The notes under the pieces were generated by a model. That model ran no database searches. It had not been told where the DNA came from and was given only the letters and a program-made list of their open reading frames with translations. From the NCBI GenBank assembly GCA_964035015.1, contig OZ036013.1, forward strand, positions 4,612,501 to 4,676,500: a stretch of DNA of 64,000 nucleotides, written 5' to 3'. This document shows, piece by piece, positions 1 through 21,179 of the stretch. Positions within the stretch are counted from its first letter, which is position 1. Each line of letters starts with the position of its first letter. The translations under genes and the position numbers were made by a program. This DNA is from Corallium rubrum. Lineage: Eukaryota; Cnidaria; Anthozoa; Scleralcyonacea; Coralliidae.

Positions 1-345
1 AGCTCGTCCTTAAAAAAAGAGCGGGAAAACACTGAAATATTTGGACTGATCCAAGAGTCCGACACAAAAGTTAAAATTATAAGCATACTACCAAAAAGAT
101 AAGGTAGGTAATTTGTACATGGCTTCTTTGTCAATATTGTAACATATTCTGAAATTACCCCATTCGTAATTTTCTTTACCCTTTTTTTAAAACACAAATG
201 AATAGTCGAGTCTTACTTAGTCTTCACTGTCTGGTTGTTGTCGTCATGGCTAGTTCCCGCCACTTCTCTTGCAATGTTTACTCTAGCGAATTCACGCATG
301 CTCAAACGTTTGGCAGCGGTGTTCTGCAAATCACTCTCGTTTATC

Positions 346-443
346 GTGTTTCATCAGGGGACTCCAAACACTCGAAAACAATAAAAACCTTCCTCGGTGT
401 TTATTTGTTTTCTCGTGTATGGAACCCCTGATGAAACACTCAA
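346..443. repeat. Foldback repeat (family 1, copy 1)
   Basis: Arms end in TGTTTCATCAGGG and CCCTGATGAAACA around an AT-rich centre with CTCGGTGTTT. The same arms recur at 43612-43760. Confidence 0.6.
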
Positions 444-473
444 ACTCGTGTTTGATCTATTACTTCAAATTGA

Positions 474-569
474 AATATAGTTAGGTTGGATATACTGCCG
501 AAACATGGAACGTAGAAGTCTAACGTTTCGAGCGAAGGCCCTTCGTCAGAGCGATCCAACCTCACTATA
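474..569 (-). repeat. Hammerhead-like repeat, family A, copy 1
   Basis: Bounded by inverted ends TAGGTTGGAT / ATCCAACCTCACTATA. The minus strand reads CTGACGA, A, GGGC-CUUC-GCUC hairpin, GAAACGTTAGAC. This matches the order of hammerhead catalytic core elements. The long ends could form stem I. Confidence 0.5.
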
Positions 570-627
570 ATCGAAATATAGTAAGGTTAGATATACTGCC
601 GAAACAGAGAACGTAGGAGTCCTACGT

Positions 628-933
628 CACAGAATAGTAATACAACCAGAAGTCCAACTCGCGTCGGAACCTTTGAAGTTTATATCCTCGCGCATGTCGC
701 CTCGCGCATCTTGATTCCTCGCCATCCTACGCCATCCTGGCAAGTTCCCCCGGCAGTTTTGACCTTCAAAAGAAGGTTAAAACTGCCGGGGGAGCTTGCC
801 AGGATAACGTAGGACATTGCGTAGGATCGCGTAAGATGGCGTAGGATGGCCGTAAAATATCGCGCATGCGCATTGAAGAAATGCGGACAAGTTTTCACTT
901 GAGTTGGACTTCTGGTTGTATTACTATTCTGTG
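628..933. mobile_element. Foldback MITE with 33-bp TIRs
   Basis: TIRs CACAGAATAGTAATACAACC... and the inverse at 901-933 are almost perfect. CCTACGT flanks both sides as a 7-bp target duplication. The centre holds a second foldback (734-805). Confidence 0.75.
734..805. repeat. Inner hairpin of the 628-933 MITE
   Basis: Arms ATCCTGGCAAGTTCCCCCGG and CCGGGGGAGCTTGCCAGGAT with a very short loop. Its AAACTGCC(C/G)GG start recalls the hairpin at 45173-45278. Confidence 0.6.
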
Positions 934-1327
934 CCTACGTTCTCTGTTTCGGCAGTATATCTAACCTTACTATATTTCGATTGTTGTTTCTACACTGCCT
1001 ACGCAGCACCCTACTTTTATTACAACCTCACTATACTTCGATTTGTGTTTCAAAACTGCTTATGCAGGACACTACTTTGATTACAATAACTTCAGTCTAT
1101 TATCCATAGAGAAACGGCTCTAACCAACAAGACAAACGTAACTAATGTTTAAGAAATAGAAAACATTTTCCGTGTTTCCATAGAGTTATAGAAACACGGC
1201 TTTCAACCAATCGCCGCGCTTGTTTTCAAAATGTTATTTTATAAAAGAATATGGCGAATAAAATCGTCTCGCGTTAGCGAAAATCTAATGGACAAGACTT
1301 TAAAAACTAGAGACATAATTTGTTCAC

Positions 1328-4300
1328 CTCCTCTTCATCATTCTCATCATCAGTAATTATAACTTGTTCCTCTTTTTCAACTACAAATAACAATTAAAAG
1401 AAGCTAGAGAGTCAACGGATTATATAAACAATCTGGCTATACAAAGAAATTGACTTTGTCTTCGTAATTTCAATTCAAGTCATTCAACTAAACAAATACA
1501 CCAGACTCAACGCTAAGAACAGCTTTAAATTTCTCCAAGTGTTTTTCAGATCTTCTTTGAGGATATGTTTTGAAATTATTTCTTTCGGAAAATGGACTAT
1601 TTCGTACCAAACAAGCTCGAAACAAGCTCTTGTTTTCAAAATGCCCAAAGAGTCTAAAGTTCTTGACCTGATGCAATAATCGCGTATTCACGCATGATTA
1701 AAGCGACGTCAGAGGGAAACATTGCACTGTTTCCCTCTTCGTTGTTGACGTCAGAGGGAAACAGTGCAATGTTTCCCTTGGCAGAAAGAAACATTGAGTT
1801 TGTTGAACAAGACGTGACCATTATTTGACCAATAGGATTTCATTATTGGCAAACAAAAATCTTTGGTATATAACAATCCAACTTCATTCACTGAAGCCCG
1901 AAGATGAAGTAATCAATACGTATACTGTACATGTCTAATTTTGTAGTATTTTTTGTCAACACCTACCGCCTTGCTCTGTTTGTAACTCTTTGTGAATAAG
2001 ATCTTCCACCAACTACAAAACAAAATGATAATTAGTTTCAAAAATGATAATGATAATTAGTTTCAACGCGACTTGTAGACCAACAAGTACTTGTAACCGA
2101 GCGGTCAAGACTCGTTCCTGGAGGACTGGGCACAGTCTAAGGTATAATTACCTTAAATAACCTTGCTCTGCTATCTGAGTTCTAGTGGCTCAATGGTTAG
2201 AGCGTCTGGCTAGCATTCATAAGGTTGTGGGTTCGAGTCCCGCTTAGAGCTCAGAGTTTTTCTGAGTATTACTAACTAACACAGCTTGTACAGCAAACAA
2301 CTGACAATTATTAAAATGAAAATTGCAATGTATATGTACAGTAGAAGACTGTCTACTTCATTCACAACTCTGCTCTTATATCTGCTTTATACTTGAAAAA
2401 ACATCCTATACAATATTTCAAATAACTTGCAAGATGACATTCAAGAAAAAAGTTTGACATACTTTCCTTGAAGTCCTTCGCCGTTCTTCCAGCAACTTTT
2501 TCTTCTTTTCCTCTTCTTTTTCTTCGTCTATAACCATTTTCTCCCTCTCCTGAACCGTCACTCTGTCGGTTCTAGCGCACGAAATAAAACCGTACGTATT
2601 TATACGGTAGCCCAATTAATAAACAAAACCAGGTAACCATTAATTTAAATCTAAAGATAAATTGTACTGAAACGCCAACGAATACATAAAGCGCGCGAAT
2701 GTTTTAGCCAATAGGAAAGCAGAAGACTTTAGTGGTTACCCGGCCCTTATCATTTTGTGATTAGCCGAGAGTACTAGCCCATAGTATTGACTATCGAAAT
2801 ATAGTAAGGTTAGATATACTGCCGAAACAGAGAACGTAGTTGTCTAACGTTTCGAGCGAAAGCCCTTGGCTATGACTGACGTTTCGACGGCCTCGGTCAT
2901 CCTTAGAGTAAGTCAAATGTCTTGCCCACTGTACATCAGAGTAAAATGTCACACATATTTTACTGATGGAAGGTTCCACTCAAAACGTCAATATTTCGTT
3001 CCAAGAAGTCTCAACAGTTTACCAGCTTTTCGATAATCACTGTCTGCGCAGCACTTTTTTACAGTATACTTTATTAGGACTTATTTACTGCATTCAGTCA
3101 CTGACTTTAACTCTCGGATGAAATAGCTTTCTATTTCTCAAAGTGTTCACGAAAAACTCACTTTCGAACAAAGACTGGTTTAAGTCTGGCACCAAACTCC
3201 TCTTCGGAATCGGAATATTCTTCATACTCTGAAGACTGTCAAGAAAACCCAAAATAATTGAAATGAAAACAGAAGAGCAAACAAGTAAACAACCAAGCAA
3301 CAAAACAAACAAACAAACAAACAAACAAACAAACAAACAAACAAACAAACAAACAAACAAACAAACAAACAAACAAACAAACAAACAAACAAACAAACAA
3401 ACAAACAAACAAACAAACAAACAAACAAACAAACAAACAAACAAACAAACAAACAAACAAACAAACAAACAAACAAACAAACAAACAAACAAACAAACAA
3501 ACAAACAAACAAACAAACAAACAAACAAACAAACAAACAAACAAACAAACAAACAAACAAACAAACAAACAAACAAACAAACAAACAAACAAACAAACAA
3601 ACAAACAAACAAACAAACAAACAAACAAACAAACAAACAAACAAACAGACAAACAAACAAACAAACAAACAAACAAACAAACAAACAAACAAACAAACAA
3701 ACAAACAAACAAACAAACAAACAAACAAACAAACAAACAAACCAAACAAACCAACCAACCAAACAAACAAACAAACAAACAAACAAACAAACAAACAAAC
3801 AAACAAACAAACAAACAAACAAAACAAAACAAAAAACAAACAAACAAACAAACAAACAAACAAACAAACAAAACAAAACAAAACAAAACAAACAAACAAA
3901 CAAACAAACAAACAAACAAACAAACAAACAAACAAACAAACAAACAAACAAACAAACAAACAAACAAACAAACAAACAAACAAACAAACAAACAAACAAA
4001 CAAACAAACAAACAAACAAACAAACAAACAAACAAAAAACAAACAAACAATGACATAAATAAATAAATAAATAAATACCTCCTCTTCTTCCTCTTCATCT
4101 TGGTCAGATTTCGGTTCTTCTTCAAGATCTAAAAGATCCTAAAAACAAGATATTGAAATAGAGTGACTGACTAACATAGCAGTAAGCACAACATGATGCA
4201 ACACAACACAAATAAATTGGTAAAAGCAAGAAAAATCCATGCAAGAATTTTTTGACAACTTAATCATACCGTTTCAGCTTCCTTCTTTTGCATTCTTTGC

Positions 4301-6916
4301 CTCAGAAGTGTCCTTCGTTTGTCAAAGTCCTGTCGAAATAAAGAAGAAATCATTAGTCAAAATCAGACTCACAGTGATGGAATTCAGTATTTTTAAATTG
4401 AGTGAGTTAGGACCAAGTTTTGTTCTCCACATTATTTTAAGAAATTTTTTAAGAAATATTTTACCTCATCATTCATCTCTTCTTCTTCACCGCTAAAAGT
4501 AATGAGTAATGAGTAATGATTTATTTAACGTCGTAAGCACAAGGATGTGGTCGCCCAATCATCCAAGCCAGAGGTTCATGTTAAAAGTGCATGACATAAG
4601 CTAAGACCTAAGTGTTGATTTTACGGAGGGAGGAAAACCACAGAACCCTGCAAAAAAACCTCGAAGCACAGGAGAGACCAACTAAACTCTACTCACATGA
4701 AATTCAAGTTCGAGAACAGGGTTATTCCCAGATGGTCACCCATCCAAGTACTAACCCCGTCCAACTGGAATTAACTACAGTGGTGAGAGGCAGTGCCCTA
4801 ACAGCACACGCCACCAGCAGTGCTTCCAACAAGTATACATGTACATTAAATTAAATATTTTTGAATCACTTTGCTTTTTTTTTTAATTTTACACTATATA
4901 GCAATTAAACCAAACAATTTAGAAATAACTTTGAGCAAAGTAAAAAGGATCTAAACTGCCAATAATAGTTTTGATAACAAAATACTGACGTGTCAAGTGG
5001 AGCCGATAATTTTGTCACATTTTACTGTGATGGAGAGCTCCACTCAAATTGTCAGTATTTCTTTATCAAAACTAATTTTAGCAGTTTACCATCTTTTTCA
5101 CTTTGCTCTATCTAAAACACCTACGTAGCAGTCTATCATTTTACACTCTCAAATATAAATAAATCTACCTGCTTTCTTCCATGTATGTTGCTTGCTGCCT
5201 ACGTATCTGTGCATGTTCCTAGATGAAAATATACAGTTCTTTAAAAAACTTAAATTCTTCTGACTCAAAATTGCACAGAACTAGTGTACTGCACCTCATC
5301 ACCAGAATGTTCATCTTCACCAGTAGCAAGCACTTCAGGCTCTTCTAAATGACGATGTCTTGTAGTTTCTGTCCTGTAGAAATGACAAGTACATGTAATG
5401 TATACATGACTACTGTATACATTGTATAAATCATGCAAATCTGCATAGTATTGGTATGTTTGTACAGCACTTACGTTTCACCTCTTTCCCTGCCATGTAA
5501 TCGTTTCAAACGTCTATCAGTTTCTTCTGCTTTATCATACTCCTACAAATATATACATTAAAGTTAAAGGACAGTCTTTTTAGTACTTTAACTTTACATA
5601 CTTGATAATGTGTTACAACTATGATTTAAGGGATCGAGCTAGGTGCCTCTGGGTGTTAAAATAAAATTAATATACACAACTAAGAGAGAAAAAGTACATA
5701 AAATCACTGCTTTCAGTTTAGGCTAGTGAATAGCAAAATTCACCAAATCTTTTCATCAAACCACGCCTAAATTTGCCAGAGATTTAGTTTTCTTCTTTTT
5801 CAATTATGAAAAATCCTTCCCCAGAATGCCAGAAATGGAATGGCATTTTAGAACATCAAATTTTCAAAATTTTCTGGGGGAGCATGCTCCCATACCCCCT
5901 GGAAAGTGTCGTTTGCCATTGCTCAGTCATGCTACCTTGGATTCATTACAAACTGAAAGCTTTGTAAAAGAAACAATTACCCAAAAAATGAACACTTGAC
6001 CAAAGGACGAAAGATTTGTATTACATTAGAGTGAAAATTGATAAGTGATCACTAAACCTCTTTTAAGCGTCTGTCCATTAAAATATCCACAGGTTCTTTT
6101 TGTTCTTGTACAAATTCATCTTCTTCCTCTAACTCTTCATCACTTGAAGATGGTGCATAGCCAGGTCTACACAATGAAAACTGGATTTCTTTCTAGCAAC
6201 ATATTGGCTACAGTAGGACTTGATAATTTTATTTTTTTCCAAAATTTTTTTTGAATCAGATAAACACAATTGCACAATTGCATTGTCAATTGTACTTGTC
6301 TACTCTATAACAATTATATATCTAATTAATTCTTTGAACGTTTTCATGGCGATAAAGTAATATAAATAAGTTTTGTGGAAACACCAGTATGTAAAATATT
6401 TCTTTGCTAAGCTTTCGGCCTGTTGACTGAGGCCTTTATCAGAGCAATAATAACAAACTGTTTGCTCAGTTGCTTAATTTATAAATGACATGAGCCAATT
6501 ACAGTTTGTTATTATTGCTCTGATGAAGGCCTGAGTCAACAGGCCAAAAGCTTAGCAAAGAAATATTTTACGTGTGTTTCCACAAAACTTATTTATAATT
6601 TTTTTTTTGTCAAGATTTCAGCAATGGAGGTACCAGGTGGAAAACGTAGTTGGGTGATAAATATTATTGCATGTTATTGCAATATGTAAAGTTATATATT
6701 TATAGAATGCATGCATCAAGATCTGCTCAAATATGATATCAAATTCTAATTTTATCCATTGATTAATTTTATCCATGAGCTGATATATGGAGCAACCATT
6801 GTGGTTATTTTCTCAGCTATCACATCGACCAACTCTTAAATGCTTTTTCCAGGCTCTCCCAACTTCCCACGTGCATCCGTAACTCAATGGAGCATGCCAA
6901 ACCATGAACCATTTCT

Positions 6917-6967
<51 letters not shown>

Positions 6968-7797
6968 TGTATCTATCTTTTGATACACAGTCAATATACC
7001 ATACTACATAATATGTTACTTTGCAAATGTTATTATACAGTATACTATTGTATAATATTACACTGTATATATATGTATAGGTTATCACATGAGGGATGAG
7101 GTGATATCAGTTTTATCGCTTGAGGGACGATATTGTTATTGTCATGAGTGAGTGCAGTGAATGAGGGACAATTACGATATCGTCCTGAAAGTGATAAAAC
7201 TGATATACTGAGTCACGAATGTCATAACCTATTTATCACATACTTGTGCCTGTATCATGTTTTAGGGCTCCCAACGCAGGACAGCGGGATATATGACGGG
7301 ACAGATACAGTACAGCGGGACATATTGTTTTTATGTCGCACTGTTATCACCCTGATAAAGGCACAAGTATGTGATAAATATATACATATATATGTTACTT
7401 TGCAAATGTTATTATACAGTATACTATTGTATAATATTATACTGTGTGTGTGTGTATATAAATATATATATTATATGTGTGTGTATTTTATTTTATTCAT
7501 ATTTACAGTTTATTATATATTTATTATTCCTTTAATTTACAGTTCTTCAACACACACCGTTTTCCAGCCACATATCTTGTAACTTTGACTTTCTGCATAG
7601 ACAATTCGCCTATAAAATAAAATACCACAAAGGCACATTATTAAAAAAACTGTCTTAAAATCTAGGAGCAGTAGAGCACTAGAGACATTAGAGCACATGA
7701 TTTTTTTATTGATTTCAACACAACAAATACCTTTATCATTTTTCACAGGAACGGCGCCAGCCGTCGACTGGATAGGAAATTTCGATGCAGCAGACAT
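1328..7797 (-). CDS. MFAP1: MFAP1, spliceosomal protein (5' part; runs off left edge)
   Basis: Exons in transcript order: 7797-7731, 7609-7558, 6166-6058, 5542-5475, 5373-5290, 4492-4465, 4329-4270, 4138-4079, 3235-3162, 2571-2463, 2012-1967, 1380-1328. They give 270 residues; the family is usually about 440, and the missing C-terminal third lies left of the window. Seen: N-terminal IQSTAGAVPVKNDKG, then KVKVTRYVAGKRPGYAP, acidic stretches, DKRRTLLRQRM, ARLKPVFVRK, DRVTVQEREK, a Lys/Glu helix and TDDENDEEE, in the order of human MFAP1. Known: MFAP1 is a nuclear protein of the spliceosomal B complex, needed for pre-mRNA splicing. The start is the methionine that best matches the family N-terminus; another in-frame ATG lies 8 codons upstream. 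All phases agree, but the exon 5 donor is uncertain: GAG|gtgcag at 5295 is stronger yet out of phase, so the weaker CA|gtacac at 5290 was chosen. Confidence 0.93.
1697..1782. repeat. Compound palindrome
   Basis: GACGTCAGAGGGAAACATTG and GACGTCAGAGGGAAACAGTG repeat directly, and each AGGGAAACA is followed by its inverse TGTTTCCCT. Lies in an MFAP1 intron. Confidence 0.55.
2092..2251 (+). repeat. Two tRNA-like sequences in tandem (tRNA-derived element)
   Basis: The second unit, 2179-2251, folds as a tRNA: acceptor GTTCTAG/TTAGAGC, D stem GCTC/GAGC, T stem GTGGG/CCCGC around TTCGAGT, anticodon loop CTAGCAT (AGC), box B GGTTCGAGTCC, and TTTTT shortly after. The anticodon stem has a mismatch and the acceptor does not look like tRNA-Ala, so it is more likely a SINE head or tRNA pseudogene than a working tRNA gene. 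The first unit, from 2092, has a box-A-like ACCGAGCGGTCAAG only. Both lie in an MFAP1 intron. Confidence 0.55.
2792..2910. repeat. Hammerhead-like repeat family A, truncated copy
   Basis: Same 5' half as the other copies (CGAAATATAGTAAGGTTAGA...). It then departs into GACTGACGTTTCGACGGCC, another GAAACGTC-type core on the minus strand. Confidence 0.5.
3299..4052 (+). repeat. (AAAC)n microsatellite, about 750 bp
   Basis: Nearly pure tetranucleotide array with few interruptions (3646, 3742-3760, 3820-3840, 3870-3890). It lies in MFAP1 intron 8, only 27 bases past the exon 8 donor. Long frames through it are artefacts of the repeat. Confidence 0.97.
4500..4832 (-). mobile_element. 5S-rRNA-derived SINE (SINE3-like)
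   Basis: On the minus strand 4763-4709 holds GGTTAGTACTTGGATGGGTG followed by a GACC...CTGGGAATA-type sequence, the box C part of 5S rRNA. A non-5S body follows, then a tail of CATTACT repeats at 4500-4519. SINEs with 5S-derived promoters are known as the SINE3 class. The tail ends 8 bases before MFAP1 exon 6. Confidence 0.7.
4975..5160 (+). repeat. Dispersed repeat related to 2900-3080 and 27220-27275
   Basis: Shares TTTTACTG(T)GATGGA...TCCACTCAAA and CAGTTTACCA with 2925-3025, and an end ACACCTACGTAGCAGTCTA that occurs inverted near 27240. The end recalls the CACTGCCTACGCAGCAC end of family A. Confidence 0.45.
6362..6596. repeat. Inverted repeat with two hammerhead-like motifs (family B)
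   Basis: Arms ATAAATAAGTTTTGTGGAAA and its inverse enclose two oppositely oriented copies of one motif (6404-6447 minus, 6515-6558 plus): TTGCT, CTGATGA, A, GGCCTG-AGTCAA-CAGGCC, (G/A)AAA, GCTT, AGCAA. Each copy has one core change: CTGATAA on minus, AAAA for GAAA on plus. Confidence 0.6.
6919..6965. repeat. (TA)n microsatellite
   Basis: Pure TA tract in MFAP1 intron 2. Confidence 0.9.
7011..7449 (+). repeat. 55-bp direct repeats around a nested foldback
   Basis: GTTACTTTGCAAATGTTATT... occurs at 7011-7070 and 7391-7449. Between them lie TATAGGTTATCAC / TCATAACCTAT and TTTATCACATACTTGTGCC / GGCACAAGTATGTGATAAA inverted repeats. In MFAP1 intron 2. Confidence 0.6.
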
Positions 7798-7894
7798 TAT
7801 TTTAAAGAAAATAACATTCACAACACTTTAAATCAGCATTAACTTTACACAATTTTTATCAAATATACAATCTTTCTTCCTTTCTGATATTTCC

Positions 7895-8026
7895 AAGATG
7901 GCGGCCTTCTTCTTCTACTGGTCTATGAGCATGCGCCTCGTACCCAGGAACTTTACACGTCGCGCGGAATTCCAAAATTTATTTCGGAGAATTTGGGCGG
8001 CCAGACGACAGACGAGCAAATCATGA
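7895..8026 (+). promoter_or_regulatory. YY1/TISU-like element in the MFAP1 upstream region, with 42-codon ORF
   Basis: CAAGATGGCGGC at 7894-7905 is a perfect match to the YY1-type/TISU consensus, on the strand opposite MFAP1 and about 100 bp upstream of its ATG. The motif itself holds an ATG (7898) opening a 42-codon plus-strand frame (MAAFFFYWSMSMRLVPRNFT...) to TGA at 8026. Most simply it is a core promoter element of MFAP1; a divergent short transcript is an alternative. Confidence 0.45.
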
Positions 8027-8029
8027 AGC

Positions 8030-9870
8030 TTTGAAGCTATGAATGACATTTTTGGCAGAAATTCGGTACATTTATTACCAGAATTAGTTGGGACAGTTGA
8101 ACATATAGTTTAATACGCTACGCTATAAAGCAGTAAACGAAAAACAGACAAAACAAACCGACGCGTCGATAATTTTTCGGAATAACGAAATAAGACAACA
8201 AGTAGTTCTATGACACGCAACACTTCATAACATAACACACTGAAAGAAAACGTCAGTTTTGCCTGTTTTGGTTTAGTGAGAGAGCAAAATTAAGCGTTGT
8301 CATGCAAAATTATTGTCATTTGTACTGCTAGCATATGCACAATTAAAGGCTAAATCGACCGGCTATGCCCTAGTTTCCTAAACTCGTTAAAGCATAGATG
8401 CTCGTTTGTTTAACGGTACATCAAAATGATACACCACTTTTTAAATACAAGTTTTCACCGTTATTTCAATTTTGAACTGAATTTGTGACTAGTCAAGCTA
8501 GTTGGGATCATTTCGAGACATCAATCCAAAATTTAATAGAACACAAGCTATGCGGTGAAACTTTGTGCTTTTTTGATGGCTCGATAATAATAAACACGCC
8601 TGAAAATCCACCCTTTTCCAGAGTAATTATCAAGAGTGAAGATATGACTGAGCTTTATTTTAGTTCATTTCATTGTTTCGTTGTTTATCTTAATTTCTAA
8701 AAAGTGTTACACAGTGTAGGTTATTCAACAAATTTTTGTTTCAATATAAAATCTTGCTTATGAAATTACAATTAAAGGAAGTTATGTGGGTAAACAAACA
8801 CTGCAAATAAAAATCTTTTTTAAAACTTGCTACTGAACACCACTATAGCTATATGAAATAAACAAGAAACAAAGACCAAACCTGCACTGTAAAACGACTT
8901 TTGGTTTTCTGATAAAAATGTGCAAATTCTAGAAAATTTAATTAGCTAGTTCTTTTGTTTCATGGTTATCGTAATAATTTTATTCCCAGATGCAGATATT
9001 TTCTACGTACTACAATTATTCATATTTAAATCACTAATGAGTATGTAACAAATCTTAATTAATTACATTTTCTAGTATACTATTGTGTTAATAATATTTC
9101 ATAACACGTACCGTATATCTACAAATACAAAAGCAATATAACGCATGAAGCTGAATTATTGTTAATTTTTAATTGCTATGTACAAGATTGTAAAGTAATA
9201 ATTTATTATTTAGTATTAAAGCAGCATATATACCAATTTACTAACGTACTTAAGCAAAAAGCAGGATAAATTAAAATTGATATTAATTTGCTATCAAACA
9301 AAGCAACATATATAAGGTAATATAATTTATACCAATTCGCTATTACGAATTGAACGTGCGAAGAGCATATTTTTGGATCAAAAATCTAATTTTTACAAAA
9401 CTGAATTTTGTTTCAAAATTTGACGTTGGTGAAAATAGTAAGAGTTACAAGCTTCCCAAGAATACAATGTTTCTACCATCGTATAATAGAACTACGTACA
9501 ATTATACTCTAAACTAGTTTGGTCTGCAATATTTCAAACTGAAATATTTCTCATATTTATGAGAATTATAGACTTATAAAACACTTGTCTTTTGTATTAT
9601 TTCTGTGAAAAGAAATGCTAATATAATACAAAATTGGATTTCGGCTTTTACAAGATTCAAAATTTCAATTAGTTTCAAATTACTGTATATATCTTTGAGC
9701 ATGAGATTGATTGACCTATTTTACATATTCATTTTTCATTGAATCATTTCTAGAAATACCTAATGTACTTAATTAAAATACTTTTTCGACGAGGTAATCA
9801 AATCAAAATCATTACTGAGCGAGCCTGCGTTTTTGTAGTGACTTCAGTTTTGAAAATTTATCGAAAAAAG
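8030..9870. other. Intergenic, AT-rich, nothing recognised
   Basis: Between the MFAP1 promoter and the RFX6 3' end. A short frame at 8485-8700 lacks an ATG start, splice context or any recognisable motif. Confidence 0.5.
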
Positions 9871-9877
9871 TATCTTT

Positions 9878-9883
9878 TTTATT
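9878..9883 (-). terminator. Possible RFX6 polyadenylation signal
   Basis: AATAAA on the minus strand about 320 bases after the RFX6 stop. AT-richness makes chance matches common, so this is only a candidate. Confidence 0.3.
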
Positions 9884-10199
9884 CTAGTTGTTGTTATGTA
9901 AAATGAAAATTGCGAAAAATTTAAATCAAATGTACGGTTTCACTACTTTGAATTTTGTTTTAAAAATATCTAACACTATTGCCTATAACCTTGATAAAAT
10001 TGAGAAGAAAAACAACTGATAACTGATATATAATTTTAAACTTATAACTCACTTTAAATTTAATTTCACCATGGTTGTATAACAACTAGGTTAAAGATCT
10101 ATTAGTTCCAAGTAGCAATAAGAAATTTGTATGTTAGGCTCATCTTTACAAATATAAGAAAAAACGTAAATAATAATAGCAGAGCACTTTAACATTTCC

Positions 10200-21170
<10,971 letters not shown>

Positions 21171-21179
21171 TATGCGGAA

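Larger units (their letters stand above)
570..1085. repeat. Hammerhead-like repeat family A, head-to-head pair, interrupted
   Basis: Two inverted half-copies (TAAGGTTAGATATACTGCC ends, then CGAAACAGAGAACG) meet at CCTACGT, where the foldback at 628-933 is inserted. The right half continues to CACTGCCTACGCAGCACCC, a 3' segment shared by other copies. Confidence 0.6.

Noticed and set aside
1488..1691. Candidate MFAP1 exon on the minus strand (…SEKHLEKFKAVLSVES)
   Set aside because: Looked plausible and ends in the right phase, but its acceptors are out of phase with exon 10. The exon at 2012-1967 fits phase and family sequence, leaving no room for it.
3094..4125. Long Leu/Phe/Val/Cys or Lys/Gln/Thr/Asn frames
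   Set aside because: Translation of the (AAAC)n array; real MFAP1 exons 8 and 9 flank it.
8485..8700. 71-residue plus-strand frame
   Set aside because: Starts on GTG, no splice sites, no motif; expected by chance in this length.
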